Assembly: GCA_947846985.1 (NCBI GenBank)
Contig: CANTUZ010000001.1
Location: forward strand, 3,162,001 to 3,226,000
Length of the DNA: 64,000 nucleotides
Source: Fratercula arctica
Taxonomy: Eukaryota; Chordata; Aves; Charadriiformes; Alcidae
Direction: 5' to 3'
The notes under the pieces are model-generated. The model was not told the DNA's origin, did no database searches, and worked only from the letters and a program-made list of their open reading frames with translations. Positions 47,629 to 61,468 of the stretch are shown here, piece by piece; position 1 is the first letter of the stretch; each line of letters starts with the position of its first letter. A program made the translations under genes and the position numbers.

Positions 47629-49729
47629 AATAATGGTAATAATCTTCCCTACAAAACCGTTTCCTCTGAGGAAATTTTCTTTGCCTGTGGCGTACTTTAC
47701 CACAAGGGCTATCTTTGCTATTATTTCTCTCTAAATAGAACTGAGACACCAAGACCCCCAGCTGCACCCATATCCCTTACTGCAGTCTCCCCTGTAACAT
47801 AACAAGTAACACACTCAACACAGCCCTGTCCTTGCAAAATAAATTCCCCAATGAGTTGGATATTGGATCCCACCGTGACCAAACCGTATTTGGGCAGAGT
47901 CCATGCTGGAGTCAGGGATGTGAGAATTAATGTAAAAGTGCCCTCTCGTGGCAAATACGGTAGGTATCATTCATCATCATTTTGGAGAAATCCATAATGT
48001 TACTGGGGTTGTGATTTGTGTGTGGTTTCTAGTCCAGACACACCTTAAGAAGAGGAAAAGTGTCACTGCGAGGTCTACATGTTGACCTGCTCCAAATTAT
48101 TCCTCAAGGCACCCAGAGGACAGTGGGGTTGGCTTCCCTCAGCCACCCACAGCTGGGAGCTGGCAGTGGTGGGCTCAGGGAGGAAAACGTGTCTTCTGGG
48201 GTCGAGAGTTAACCAGGAAAGGTGCTGGTCTTGCAGCAGGGTGGTGGGTGGGAGCCTGGCTCTGGGGAACACACAGCCAAGAGTGAGCTGTCAGGGTCTG
48301 GAGTTTCCTTTGCTTCAGGTAGATCTGCTGGGAGTGAAGTGTTTGCAGCTGCAGAGCAGAAACCAGACTTGGGCAACCCTCCTGCCTGAAACCATGAGCT
48401 GGCTTAAAACAACACTCTCTCTAGAAGAGATGATTTAATAACAAAAAATGTAATAAAGCAATCTGGGGCTTTTGTTCTGCCTGCTCTCAGGCTGCTCGCT
48501 ATATTGGTTATTCCTGCACATTGTCTGAAGCGGCCACACATTATGTACCTAATTAATCAGAAACGTGGGTAGACCCATGTCTCTGTGATACAAGCAGTAG
48601 AAGGGGAGTTTTATGGACCTTTTTGCTTCATTCCCTTTTTATTTTGAGAAGGGAGATGGGGTTTTCTTTGCACTAATGATTATTCTGGAGCACCCACAGT
48701 GTCTTCCCTCCTCCTGGTTGCTCTACCACTTCCCTTGCTCCACAGAAGACAGATTTATGGCTGGGCTAGACGGTCCTGCTTCTGAGGAATTCACCGCTTA
48801 GGGGAGGCAAAAGGCAGAGCAGGAATGGCATCAGGTCTCCCAGTCCAGCTCAGCCATAAGGAGATAGGCAGGTAGATGAATGCTACAGGTGCCTTGGGAT
48901 ACCTTATGCTGTTTTGTCCAGAGGATGTCAATGTGTCCCAGGTGGGATGGCTGCTACCTCAGTTACCCAGCTTTGCCATGCGGCACCTCAGTCTCCACGC
49001 CTCATCTTCATTTTCAATGATGTGTTGGTGGGTACAGCTAGGATCTCGTCTTCTTTTGTGCTCATACGATCAGTGGTGACTGGAAGTTCCCACCTGAACA
49101 CGCTTCTCTGGTGAGGGAGGATGAACGAGAGAGGGCCAAGACACGGTGCCTCGTGGGGATTGCCGATCAGGGACACTGTGGAGGCATGGGGCAAACCTGA
49201 GTTTAGTCCTTCAGGGCAGGAATGAGGTGCTGGTCACTTGCTGGTATGGCGCAGTGCCTGTTTGAGGAAGGATTCTCTTTTACAGGAATGCGCACAAGGC
49301 ACACTTGACCCAGCGCTGGGCCCTTAGATATTTCTAGAGTATAAATGGCAGCAACGCTAACAATGACCATGGACGTGCACTTTGCTGAGTGAAGAGAAGC
49401 AGCATTGCAACTGCCTGTCTTAAAAATGGAGGTAAAAAAAACCCCTAAGCATCATTATTGCTTCCACACATTAGTGGTAAAAGGGAAGAACCAAAAATGA
49501 CATGAAGTGCCGAGGCCAGGAAGCGATGGGAAGAAATGCCAGCATGGCAGAGCCTGGACTGGTCAAAACCATGAGTCAGCCCCTCGCTAGCGGTTGGCTT
49601 GACCTTCATGAGATTATACAATAACATACAGCTTTGATGGTCATGTTTTTCAGATCCTCACTTTCAGTTTGTTATGACTATGTCAATTTGTGAGCTGCTA
49701 TTTTTGTCTGGAAGCTCACGGTGGTCCAG

Positions 49730-49790
49730 CTTTGAGCAGGAGGTTGGGCTAGAGACCTCTGTAGGTCCCCAGCAGCCGACACTGCTATGC
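49730..49790 (+). mobile_element. Probable CR1 LINE 3' scrap
   Basis: TTTGAGCAGGAGGTTGGGCT with AGAGACCTCTGTAGGTCC resembles a diverged CR1 3' end. It is too short for certainty. Confidence 0.45.
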
Positions 49791-50692
49791 CTGCTTGATG
49801 TTCACATAATCCCACAACTCAAAGAGTGGTTGGGTTTGGTCTTACTCCCAGATGGGAGGCCTCGAAAAACTCATTTCCCTTCTATGAGGCTCTCCCTCCC
49901 ACAAGGGTCCTTCAAGTCCTTCAGGACAGAAAAGGTCTCCCTGTGAAGGCACTGATCTCCATGGCAGCCTCAGGATGCTACTGTAGTAGTCGTGATTGAT
50001 AATAACACTATGTTGAGGGGCCACTTCATCAGGAAACACCATGACGGGAATTATAATCACCATTTAAAGGCATTTTTCCCCCTTCCTCTGGTGGGTTATC
50101 AGATTACAGGAAATGAGAGCAGTTCTGCTGCCTTATTATGAGAGATGGATGCTACTGTTTGGAGCGTTTGCCCATCGATCTACTTCCCCGACACCCTCAC
50201 TCATCGGGGGATGCGCTGCTCATTTGATGTGAAAAGGCTTCCCAAAGCTCTCTTACTTTTCTCCTTCCTTGCTGGTGGATTTATCTCTGTTTTGGAAAGC
50301 ACCAATATTTATTCCACTGCTTCCCTGCGTTTTCCCCTCCCAGCGGCAGGCCCACTCACACGGAAAGATAGATCTCTATTTTCTTAAATGCTCAGGCAAT
50401 TATGTTCATTCTGCAAGTGGTCCCAGAGGGGAACTCTCCAGTCAGCCCTGCTTTCGCCTGCAAATCCTTTTTCAATATGGCAAGAGCCTGTAGTTGACCT
50501 CTCCTCAACCTGGGCCGTACAGCTAATGCTCCCTGACCCCCCGATGGCCATGATCTGTGGGAGTTCAGCATCTCCGTAGTCTCCTGGTGGGTTTCAGTGG
50601 GGTTTGTAGGTTTCTCCCTGTGCCTTTTCCATCCCTCCCTTGGGTGAATGCACCCCCCATTGCAGCCCCAGGTGGACACAACCTCTTGGGTC

Positions 50693-50770
50693 ACAGAATC
50701 ACAGAATGGTAGGGGTTGGAAGGGACCTCTGGAGATCATCTAGTCCAACCCCCTGCCAGAGCAGGGTCAT
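50693..50770 (-). mobile_element. Short CR1 LINE 3' fragment
   Basis: CACAGAATCACAGAATGGTA, then GGGGTTGGAAGGGACCTCTG and CCCTGCCAGAGCAGGGTCAT form a 78-bp inverted CR1 3' end of the same group as 13.5 kb. Confidence 0.9.
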
Positions 50771-53378
50771 CTGGAATCCATGTCAAGTATCCAAAGGGGA
50801 GAAACAAGAGCACCTCAGATGAGATTTGTTGTGGCACCCATCACCATCCTGACATCTGTTAGGCCAATTCTTGTGCCTTGAATAAACCCTCGCCCCCCAT
50901 CTGAGCTTGGGAGGTGGAACTCAACCGTACTGCTCTCAGGGACAACATGGGGGTCTTGACAGAGAGAAGGTGCCTTGGTTTCTCCTCTTCTTTACAGTCC
51001 CATCCCTACTCTCTGGTCTATTATCAGCACAGCTCTGCTGGGATTTCTGTGTCCCAGTGCCGCAGGATGGATGTACCCAGGGCAATTTACCCTGAACGAC
51101 CAGTAGTGATTTTATTCATCTAAAGCCAAATTCTGCTCTCAGTTTGCAAATGCTTTGGCTGAGACTCTGCAATCCTTATGACTGATATCACCTTACATTT
51201 GCATCGCTGTTTATTTTAATTTACCCAAGAGTTACAGCTACCCTCACAGCCAGTTTCTCCTTGCACCCGCTCAATCCTCACCACAATGATCACCTTCACA
51301 AGGGTTTCTAAGTGCATTTCGGGTTGAAGTCGTCTGGCTTGCTTTCTACTTGGCTCCCTAAGAAAGCACAATTTATATGATCAAGTTCTGCACATGTCTG
51401 TGTCTGTCTGTTTATCTCTTCAAAAACCATTAAGGCTGTTGGCCAGTTTAAGCTGGGGGGAGGGTGGGGGGGTGCAGGGGGCGGAATTTCTAATATGTTT
51501 TGTGAATCCAAGCAAGCACAAGAAAGAAATCCTGCTAATGCTCGGTGGAAGAAAGGGCTGAGGGGTGAGCGCAACCCTTGCTAGACATCAGAAAACCCAA
51601 GCTATGGGGGACCAGGGTCCTTCAGTTGCACCCTCATGGGAATGACTTGCAGCGTTTATACAATTTGCTGTTCAAACATTACAGCATCTCAGAGATGCGG
51701 CCAATTAACCCCACACTAAACTGAGGCAGGATATGGGCATTTCAAGGGTAAATAGCACAGACGTCTCATAGTGTTTCCCATCTATGTTTTATATCTAGGA
51801 AGGCTGGTGTGAAGTCACCGGACAGGTTTTTTAAATTATTATTATTATTTTTAAAAGGCTGACTGCCATGGCAGACATAAAAGAGATATCATGTTCATTG
51901 CTCATTCCTCGGGCTGCACCGCACATGTTCCAGAGCGAAGAGGTCCTGCCGAAAAGGAATTTCCAGTCCAGTTAGACTGATAAATTGGCGCTTCCCCACA
52001 GAGACTCCTGTTACATGTTTCGGCTTAGCGAGAGCTTGGTGTCATTACAAGGATGCTTTGCTGCCCGTGTGCAGCACAGAGACTGCCTGTCCCGGCAGGG
52101 AGGTTTGCCTGGGTGTCTTGGCAGCCTTCCATGATGCCGCATAGTTGTCGTGCTAAAATATAAGTATTTCCTCTGTTGGGTGAGGGTGCGGGAAGGGATA
52201 GCCAAGGGAGTGTCTGTGATCCTCCCTGCCTGTGCCTGGAAGCAGAAATTAGGCATGGTGTGTCCCTGTGGTCTCTGGAAAGGATGTGCTGCTCTGGCTT
52301 GCCCTGGCGATGAGCATCCCCTGTGTTTTCCTCCCAAATCCCTGAGCTACCCCAGCTGATTCAGTCTGACGTGAATTTAATGGGGCATCACAGAAAAAAA
52401 AACCCCAGTGACAATGTGTTGTTGCGTCCCGTGGGGGCTTTTCCATGTGATCCAGGTTGGGGACTGAGTGGTGCCCGCATGCGATGACCCTTGTTTGTGT
52501 GTGCTGCCACCCCTACTGATGGGATTAGTGACCTCCAGAAGTCTTACACTGGCTGAAATTCAGCCCTTTGCCAGGCCAGGATCCATGGAGTGTTTAGAGT
52601 GCATCAGCGAGCACTGGTTTCATCCTGAGCCATTGCAAAAGGAGAAAGAGAAATGCACCTCTGTTGGAAGGATGCAGAATTGTGGTCTGCAGCCAGTTAG
52701 AAAGCACTAGGTTAAGAGCATCAACAGCAGCTCTAAGGCAAAGCCAGATGTAGGTAAAGGCTTTGGATGCATAAGTGGCCATTTTTCAGCTCAGTGAAAG
52801 GAATAATTAACATCTTTTGTGTCTTAGGGACAGCTAAGTGCAGCATGGTCATCTCAATGAAACACCCAACAAGTGAATAAGGTTTCTGTTGCTTTTTTTC
52901 CCAGGAGAGAATACCACTATACTGGCAATATACTCTCCACGTGGCTTTCAGAAAACCCTGACATCCATCTTCACAAGCAAAACTGCACCAGCAAGATGAT
53001 TCAGTCCTGTCTACGTGTGCTTTTTCAGGATTTCTGCTTCTTGTCTTCATATCGGTCCTATCTCATCTCCTCCCTCATTTTCTCCAGCTAATGGAGATGT
53101 GTTAGAGTTACAGGCTAAGGGAAGACAGAGAAACAGGGCTTTTGGGACACAAATGTCACACGAATGCAGACACAGACTGAAGCAATTGGCCCTTGTGTTT
53201 GATTGTTCACACCTCTGGGGGAGGTGGAATATTTGTGGATATTTCCTACAGTCAACATCCTATCAAAAAATAAGAATTTGCTTTGTGTCACCTGTTTGTC
53301 CTCCTAGGTGAAATGACATTTTTTGATGTCCCAAATACTATTAACCTCTCAACAGCATGGTATGGAGGTTGTAAAGAG

Positions 53379-53680
53379 GTGGGTGTCAGTCTCTTCTCCC
53401 AAGGAACAGGCGATAAGACAAGAGGAAATGGCCTGAAGTTGTGCCAGGGGAGGTTTAGATTGGATATTAGGAAAAATTTCTTCACCGAAAGGGTTAACAC
53501 ACATTGGAACAGGCTGCCCAGGGAAGTGATTAAGTCACCATCCCCTGAGGGATTTAAAATCCGGGCAGAGGCGGTGCTGAGGGACATGGGTTAGTGGTGG
53601 TTTTGGAAGTGTTAGGTTGATGGTTGGACTTGATGATCTGAAAGGTCCTTTCCAACCTAGACAATTCTATGATTCTATGG
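53379..53680 (+). mobile_element. CR1 LINE fragment, 3' end (about 300 bp)
   Basis: It begins AGGTGGGTGTCAGTCTCTTC, includes GGTTTAGATTGGATATTAGG and ends GACAATTCTATGATTCTATG, the canonical CR1 terminus. The conceptual + frame contains [15 protein letters not shown], the typical CR1 3' UTR pseudo-peptide. Confidence 0.94.
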
Positions 53681-54441
53681 TGTTTTTCTGGTGGATCAAC
53701 AGTTGTTGTATTTGCAGAGCAGAAGAAAGAGTTAAAAATATTTAAAATTGGGAGAGAGGAAGGCAAAAACCTTGGGATAATGATATGTGGAAGCCCATGG
53801 GGTCTGAAAATTTGACCTTGTAGACACACGCAACACAAATCTTTCCTGTCCCTCCGTGACGCAGGCATGACTTGGACACCATGGCTGGGGCAGGACCAGA
53901 AAACTTGGAGCACTCCAAGGGGAAAAAGAGAACAAGACACATGGATTCATTCATCTACAAAGACTTGGCTGGAAATGTAAGAATTTAAACGAACTCTCCA
54001 GCAGGAGAAATACACCAGGCCATCATAACAAACAGCAGGAGATACAAGTGCAAATTCACTCCGGCATTGTCCTGCCAGACTCCAGTGATAAAGCCGGGGT
54101 CGGCAGAGCGGTGGTGGATAGGAGGAAGCAGAGAGCTCCTGGGGAGGGAGGTGCCGGCAGGATGAGATTAAAATGTCCCTGTCTTGTGAAGGGGAAGCGG
54201 AAGGCCAAGAGGAGATAGGATAAACCTATAATGCCAGCCGAGGAGACACTTTTGACTTGCTCAGCCCATTGCAATCAGCGCCGGGGACTCACGGTCTCTG
54301 CAAGGATTGCCGCGCTTTAAGCAATGAGGAGCAACGCACCCTGATTTAAAAGGATTTCTGTCTTCTGTTTTGGGGCCTCCAGTGCCTACTGGCTATGAAC
54401 CTTGCTGAAGCTTCTACAGTGTTTGGGCTGTTCACAGGTTC

Positions 54442-54481
54442 TTCTAGGGCCTAATGCAGATCTTCTAGGGCCTAATAAGGA
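54442..54481. repeat. Short tandem duplication
   Basis: The unit CTTCTAGGGCCTAAT occurs twice about 21 bp apart. Confidence 0.7.
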
Positions 54482-55040
54482 CACAAACCATATACCTGCT
54501 TTTCCTCAGTGGGGACATTTATATTGTCTCCCTCTTTCTCTTTCCCTCCCTCCTTCACAAAACATGTTGGAACTCAAGTACTTTGGAGACCGCTGCTTTT
54601 TAACTGGAAATTAGTGAAGGGGCTCAAAAATTGCTAGAGGAAAAGCAGACAGTCCGTCAGACAGATATATATACTCCCTCCCACACGCTTCAAGAGTGAC
54701 TGTACAAACTTTGCCTTCTTAGGATGCAACAAATCACTCCCACCATTGTCAAACCCTGGCAGCAAAGAGAAATTGCAGCCCTCAGTATATCTCAGCAGTG
54801 GAGATGCTGTACTTATATTTTTCCTTTGCAATATCCTATTTCTGCAGAAGAAAGGGTTAGAGCCCGCAGCGCTGTTTGATTTTCTGTAATTCCTTCTGTG
54901 CTTGCTTCAGGATGGCAGTGGTGACTTCTATGAAAAAAAATTGGTATAAATGACTGCAAATAGTGAACGGTGTGGGTAGGAGATGCTGTGGATGCCTGTA
55001 ACCTCCGCTGTGACAGTTAGGGGAAAATAGAGAGACTCAT

Positions 55041-55537
55041 ATCACAGAATCACAGAATGGCCGGGGTTGGAAGGGATGTTTGGAGATCATCTAGTGCAAC
55101 CCCCTGCCAGAGCAGGGTCACTCAGAGCAGGTCGCACAGGAACGCATCCAGGCGGGTTTGGAATGTCTCCAGAGATGGAGACTCCACCACCTCTCTGGGC
55201 AGCCTGTGCCAGGGCTCTGACACCCTCACAGGAAAGAAGTTCTTCCTCATGTTGAGATGGAACTTTCTATGTTAAAGTTCATGTCTGTTGCCCCTTGTTC
55301 TGTCACTGGGCACCACTGAAAGGAGCCTCCATCCTCCTGACACCCACCCTGTAGCTCTTGCTGAGCATTGATGAGATCCCCTCTCAGTCTGCTCTTCTCC
55401 AGGCTGAACAGCCCCAGGGCTCTCAGCCTTTCCTCAGCACAGAGATGCTCCAGTCCCTTGATCATCTTCGTAGTCCTCCGCTGGACTGTCTCCAATAGTT
55501 CTGTGTCCTTCTGGAACTGGGGAGCCCAGAACTGGAT
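55041..55537 (-). mobile_element. CR1 LINE fragment, 3' end (about 500 bp)
   Basis: The left edge is CACAGAATCACAGAATGGCC with GGGGTTGGAAGGGATGTTTG. On the right the - strand encodes the ORF2 C-terminal remnant [20 protein letters not shown], then [17 protein letters not shown]. It ends at about GGAGCCCAGAACTGGA. Confidence 0.94.
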
Positions 55538-55539
55538 GT

Positions 55540-58500
55540 GGAGGTGTAGTGTTTCTGTGTGTCCTCAAGTACAACTGGCACTATCACGATGGAGGGACAG
55601 GTTTCTGTGTGTTTGATTTGACCAGCTTAGACACCAGGGAGAGCCAGGGTGCTGGGCCTGTGATCTGTCCCATGGATGGGAGAAGTCACAGGGAACTTCT
55701 CTGCCAACAAGCACAGTAGGCACTTGCCAATGGCAACAGGCTGGTGATAGTAAAAAACCGACTGTGTGCTCTAGCTGCTGTTCTCTCAGGTGTCTCTGGT
55801 CCTGTTGTAGCCCTGGAGCTCTCCCTTGCATGTTCCCATAGTTGTCTCCTTCTCAGGCTTGGGGCGGCCTTGTCCCTCTATACAGTGGGCACCAAAACTC
55901 AACATTGCCTGTGCCACTGAGAAGCTTTGATCCAGCCGTGCCCACGCACCACACTGTTGCTGAGGAAGAGCCAACTTTGGGATCCTTTTCAGGATGCAGG
56001 GCTATGGTCCACGTCATCCTTCACAAGTTCTCTTTGTCCTAGCCACAGGAGGAGGTGAGCAAAGCAGGGTCTGTCTCCCTCCTGGGACTCCTGCATGTCT
56101 GTGGGTAAGTCTGATTTTGAGAGCAGGGTTTCTCCTTTTGCTTGGCTGACAGGGTAGACTTTGGGGAACCCAGTCAGGTCTCCGATTTAACCAAGGGTCG
56201 GGCAACGGAAGACAGACAAATTGTCAGCAGACAAATGGGGCAAGACTCTGAGAAATGGGGACCTATCTGCAGAGAGGATGGGCAAGCTGTGTCCTGCCCT
56301 CCACATCATCTTCTCTTGCCCTTTGCCCGTCACATTTCCTTGAACCATAAACCTTCCAAGACACCAACATTCTCTTAATGTCCACCCACGTGTGGCTTAG
56401 ATGCTGGGGGCCTTAAAATCAACTGTAGCTCCTACACTCTGCCTTAGTAAGGCAATAAAGAGTAGATGCATCAAAGGAGCATTAGGATGCTCTGTTTTGT
56501 CATGGCAGAGAACTGTAGACTTCTGATTATGGCTTAAGAAAGGGTTGTAAATGACATCTCACCCTGGGTGGGGATTAGACCCATCTCTTCTTTGGATCTA
56601 CAGTCTTCATGCATAGATTTCAACATGAAGAATCTACACGCTTCCCACAAGGCTGCCATCATTCAATGCATACTTGTTATCTTGGCAGATATTTTCTTGC
56701 CCATATAGCAGAGAAAATATTCATTGCAAGGGAAACCATGGAGCTGGGGTTGTTCTGCCCACGCTGGAAGTGGCTGGAGGACCAGATTCCCAGCAAGAAT
56801 TGTTGTAGGTTGGTCTTTTCCTTTCCTTTGGGGCAACACACATTAGATTTAGCCCAGTGAAGGCCCATGGCACCCATGGGTGCTTTGAGAAGGCATGTGC
56901 AGTGCATATGTCCCCCACAGGGGTAGGGGGAAGCAGAGAAACGTGGGACAGGTGATTGAAACTTGGAAAGGAGCATTGCTGAGTTCAGTCCCTGCTTTCA
57001 CACACAACTTTTCAATGGGATCCAGTACACAGAACATTTACTCTTTACTCTTCACCCCCAAAACACCACCCTAATCCTACAGCACATGCCAGTACCAACA
57101 CAGCAACTGTAGTGTGCCACTGGACGCGGTTGAGAGAGACCGGGACGTTGCTAGTTTCTGAAGGTTCCCACAGCAGCAGAGTCTGCAGGCATGCATGTCT
57201 CATGCCTCTGGAGAAAACGTGATCGGGCAGAAGCCTGCTGCACAAATGCTCTGGTTTTGGAGCGTTCCCATGGGAGGTAATTTTGCAGCTCAAAGGCACC
57301 AGCAGCCAGAAGAATGTCTGAACCACGGGGAGAGGGACCACAACCTTCTGTGCATCTTTACAGCACCAGCAGCCTGGCCCTGCTTGGGTTGCCTGCTGAA
57401 ACACAGTCACGGTGGTCCTGGGGTCCAAGAAAGGAGTTTAGTGGCTCACTCCAGCTGGAAATGGGGAGATACTCCACGACGCTGTGGGTCTTCCAGGTGG
57501 GCTTGAGCTGCTACCCAGGGATGCCATTGTACCCTAAGGTGAGAGGAGAGGACTCCTCTCTGCATGGGCCAAGCAGAGGCAGTGGTGGAGCTGCTGGGCC
57601 CTGGTGCAGCTTGGGGACTGTCCTTGATCCCACACTGCTGTCCAGGAGACAGGAGATCTGGCTGGACCGGATTTCAGCATCATGGGACCTTCATGGTATC
57701 TCCCCAAGCTGTCTGCTCTGGAGCTGCATGGAGCAGTCGACCGTGGTGTCTGGCAGGCTGGACGTGATCTTGCAAGCTGCCAAGTCAAAAGCCCAGTCCC
57801 AGAGAACAGAAATAAACTCCACGGGTGGGAATCTTCCACAGGAGGAGGAAGGAGACAACCAGATGGGTTTCTGGAGTTTTCTTCCTTCCTTAATTTCTAT
57901 AAACATGAAAAAGAAGTTGGACAAGGCCACAGGTTTATAGCCAGCCTTGGAAGAGCTGATATCCAGTGTTTGGGGGGAGTTTTGGTATTACAGTTGTTTC
58001 TCAGTGGGAGACATTCCCGTAAAGCTCCCCCGGACTTGGACACGGATATCATTAAAGCAGGTGTCTTTGTTTTTAAGAGATGCCGGAGCTCTGATGTTTC
58101 TTTTGTGTCTGAAACGAGTGTAAAATTGTCAGTAGGGCTCCTCTGGGCTGTTTGGTTTCTCTTTCTGCAGACAGAGCTGCCTCCACCAGGCACTGTCTGC
58201 CCTAGGAGGGGTGAGTGCAGGAGGACCAGAATAGCCTCTGAAATCCCATATTATTTAGTAAAAAGCAGTGGTGGGAAGCCTCCTTTGACTCCCAAGTAAA
58301 TCTCCACCTGTACACAAGCCAACCCATGCTCTCCTCTCCTTTTTACCTCCTTTGGGCAGAGCATCTTCAGCCAAAGAGACCCCCATCAACCATCTTTTTG
58401 CTGCTTGATTTACAGTGAGCAGTAATGGGTCATTTCAACCCTGGGAGAGGACTGTCCATCCCTCTTGCACCTCGGTCCCTCCTCCCTCACGGTCCCCGAA

Positions 58501-59385
58501 AGAGCTTCTTTGAAGAAACAACCCCCGGCATGTGCAGAGTAGACCGTGAGAGGCAGATATGTCTGGGTCCCAGCAGGGCAGTTTGTTGTTCAGTCTGTAT
58601 ATCACTCCACATGGACTGCAACATGACAACCCCATCATAATATTTGTGAGGAATCACTTCCTCAGCACCTTATGTTACACTAACATCAATGTTTTAGAGT
58701 CGCAATGGGAGAGCGGGGGTTACACGTTGCTAGCAATAGGTCAGAAAACATAACAATCTGAATTTCTCCTTTTTTTCATTAAAAAAAATAAGTTACAGTT
58801 AACAGACTTTTATTATTGTTGGAGCTTGGGAGGGGAGGACTGTCATGGCTTTGAAGCAAATGGATCAGTGTTCATGTTGTTTGCTCATGTGTTTACTCAG
58901 ATGTTGGCATCATGATCGGACAAAGGCAAGGGTTGTCCCTCATGGAGTACCTTATCCTGGGAGCTGGAAAGAGTTTCCCTCAACTCCTGGTGATCTCTGT
59001 GGAAGCCAAGGCTGCTTCACAGCTCACAACTGTTTAATGAAGGCCTTGTCATTGTCACAAAGTGGTGCCAACCTACTGCTCAGTCCAGAGCGTCCCAGGT
59101 GTGGACACTTGGCTCCTGCCAGCTATTGGCATAAGGGACTCATAAATATGTCATTTTGAGGAGTGTGGGTGCCTCTGTGCTGTCTGTTCTGCCTTTGTAG
59201 TTGATGGAGCTCTATTTAGCCAACCATTCCTGCAGATGATATTCAGTTGGTTAAATGTGAGCACCTGGTGGTGCTTTAGTGCCTAGAGCATGTCTGGAGT
59301 GTCTAAGATAATTGATTAAAGCTGCAGATGCACCCAAAGGCTTATGAGAGACTGTTGCCATTCTGCAGTGACAGCTGGAGCCCTG
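55540..59385. other. Intergenic stretch; no convincing gene
   Basis: Two + strand frames of just over 200 codons overlap at 57314-57940 and 57682-58299, with shorter - frames open across the same bases. No start context, splice site or domain supports either. No CR1 signature is visible in this 3.8 kb. Confidence 0.5.
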
Positions 59386-59387
59386 GT

Positions 59388-59800
59388 CATAGAATCATAG
59401 AATCATTTAGGTTGGAAGAGACCCTTGGGATCATTGAGTCCAACCATCAACTCCGCTCTACGAAGTTCTCCCCTACACCATATCCCCTAACACCACATCT
59501 AAATGACTCTTAAACGCATTCAGTGATGGTGACTCCACCACCTCCCTGGGCAGCCTATTCCAGTGTCTGACCACTCTTTCTGTGAAGAATTTTTTCCTAA
59601 TGTCCAGCCTAAACCTACCTTGCTGCAGCTTGAACCCATTCCCTCTTGTTCTATCGCTAATCACCTGTGAGAAGAGACCAGCATCAACCTCTCTACAATG
59701 TCCTTTCAAGTAGTTGTAGAGAGTGATGAGGTCTCCCGTCAGCCTCCTCTTCCTCAAAGTAAACAGTCCCAGCTCCTTCAATCGCTCCTCAAGTGCTCTT
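59388..59800 (-). mobile_element. CR1 LINE fragment, 3' end (about 410 bp)
   Basis: CATAGAATCATAGAATCATT, then AGGTTGGAAGAGACCCTTGG are the inverted 3' end. The - strand encodes the remnant [20 protein letters not shown]. Its 3' region (AAGTTCTCCCCTACACCATA) differs from the other groups here, suggesting a distinct and older CR1 subfamily. Confidence 0.93.
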
Positions 59801-59804
59801 AGGG

Positions 59805-61068
59805 CATCTCAAATGACTGGACACCTCTGCTGGGCAACTGGATGCTGTCCCAGGCAAATAGCTCTCTGGGCTCCACAGTCTTTTTGACTGGCCTCTCATA
59901 TAATAGAAGCTCAGGCACCCAGCACATTCGGAGACGCTTTCACAAAGGCACCTCAACTACATGCGTGAATCCAGGAGTGAGGCTTGGTCACTTTAATGTA
60001 GGTGTCTAGTGTCATGTTAGACACTGCAGAACATCCCTGTTGGCCTCTGGATCTCAAGAAAGGTTCAGCACTCCCTTTCTCCTGTATCACGTTGCCAGCC
60101 AGATGTCCCGTGGGATCTCACCAGGTTTCTGAGTTGAGGCCATTATCTCCACACAGGATTTAAAGACTTTTGAGCATTTAGACATACAGCATCAACAGAG
60201 ATCCAGGGAACAAACCCACTATTCAGCCGTGCCCTGTTATCTGAAAATGCCTGCTTTTTTGGAGAGTGCTGCTGCAGATCACTCAGTGATTCCTTAAGTC
60301 CTACTCTTGTAGATGCAAATGCGCTCTGGTTGAGGAGCAGTAGTGATTCCAGACACTAGACACGTTGTCTTATATACCTTGTCCAAAAGACATACGCAGT
60401 TTTCAGATGTGCCCTAAGCCTGTGTGTGGGCACTTGTAAGGATCCAACCATAAATGTCTGCTGGTGTACCTTGCCACTGAAAGACCTCAGAGCATCCAGG
60501 AGTCTGCAGTGGCATGTTGTAATGTGTCATAGGTGCAATAATGCTACCTAGAGATATTAACCCTGAATTTCACACAACCAGACATCAATCTGTTAATGCT
60601 AAGTCTACCCCTACATCTCTCCCATGGTTGCCCCTGCATCTGATGTTATTTCTCCAACACATGAGGTATGGATAGGTTTAAGGGACAGACCTCTCTAATC
60701 CCAATCCTGTGAAAGGCAGGAGTTTTCTGCCCAAATTTATATGCCTTAAGTATAGTGGTTGACATCTGAGTTCATCATCTAAATGTCTGCTACAACCTGT
60801 GGAAAGGACCAGCCTCACCCTGGCGTTATTTGTGCAATACCAGGGCAAACAGCTGGCTCAGATGGTCTGTTCTTCAGACCTGCCTCTTCTTTGCACTACA
60901 GGAACTCCAGACACCTAGTTCAGACCTCAAGGGCTCATCTACCTGCTTGTAGACATCTAGTACAAGATGATGCCCTAGAGTATCCTCTACAATCTCCAGC
61001 TTCCAATATAGGAGAGCATTTGTGTCCTCTAGGTCTGGGGTCATATCCACAAGCTCCAAGTTTTTGTA
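59805..61068. other. Intergenic stretch; nothing recognised
   Basis: No exon-like segment, repeat signature or RNA gene is visible in this 1.26 kb. Confidence 0.5.
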
Positions 61069-61070
61069 AA

Positions 61071-61468
61071 TCACAGAATCACAGAATGGTTCGGGTTGGA
61101 AGGGACCTTAAAGATCATCCAGTTCCAACCCCCCTGCCATGGGCAGGGACACCTCCCACTAGACCAGGTTGCTCAAAGCCTCATCCAGCCTGGCCTTGAA
61201 CACTTCCAGGGATGGGGCATTGACAACTTCCCTGGGCAACCCGTTCCAGTGCCTCACCACCCTTACCATAAAGAATTTCTTTCTGATATCCAATCTAAAT
61301 CTACCCTCTTTCAGTTTGAAGCCGTTACCCCGTGTCCTATCATTACACTCCCTGATCCAGAGTCCCTCCACATCCTTCCTGTAGGCCCCCTTTAGGGGCT
61401 GGAAGGCCACTATAAGGTCTCCTCAGAGCCTTCTCTTCTCCAGGCTGAACAACTCTCTCAGCCTGTCA
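61071..61468 (-). mobile_element. CR1 LINE fragment, 3' end (about 400 bp)
   Basis: The inverted 3' end CACAGAATCACAGAATGGTT is followed by GGGTTGGAAGGGACCTTAAA. It continues through GAATTTCTTTCTGATATCCA to CTTCTCTTCTCCAGGCTGAA. Same group as the 10.0, 23.8, 30.0 and 33.6 kb copies, with more differences. Confidence 0.94.

Larger units (their letters stand above)
47630..53375. other. Intergenic stretch; only CR1 scraps, no gene seen
   Basis: Two CR1 scraps lie inside (49.73 and 50.69 kb). An ATT repeat lies at about 51835-51852. Open frames up to about 119 codons show no splice logic. No RNA gene is recognised. Confidence 0.5.
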
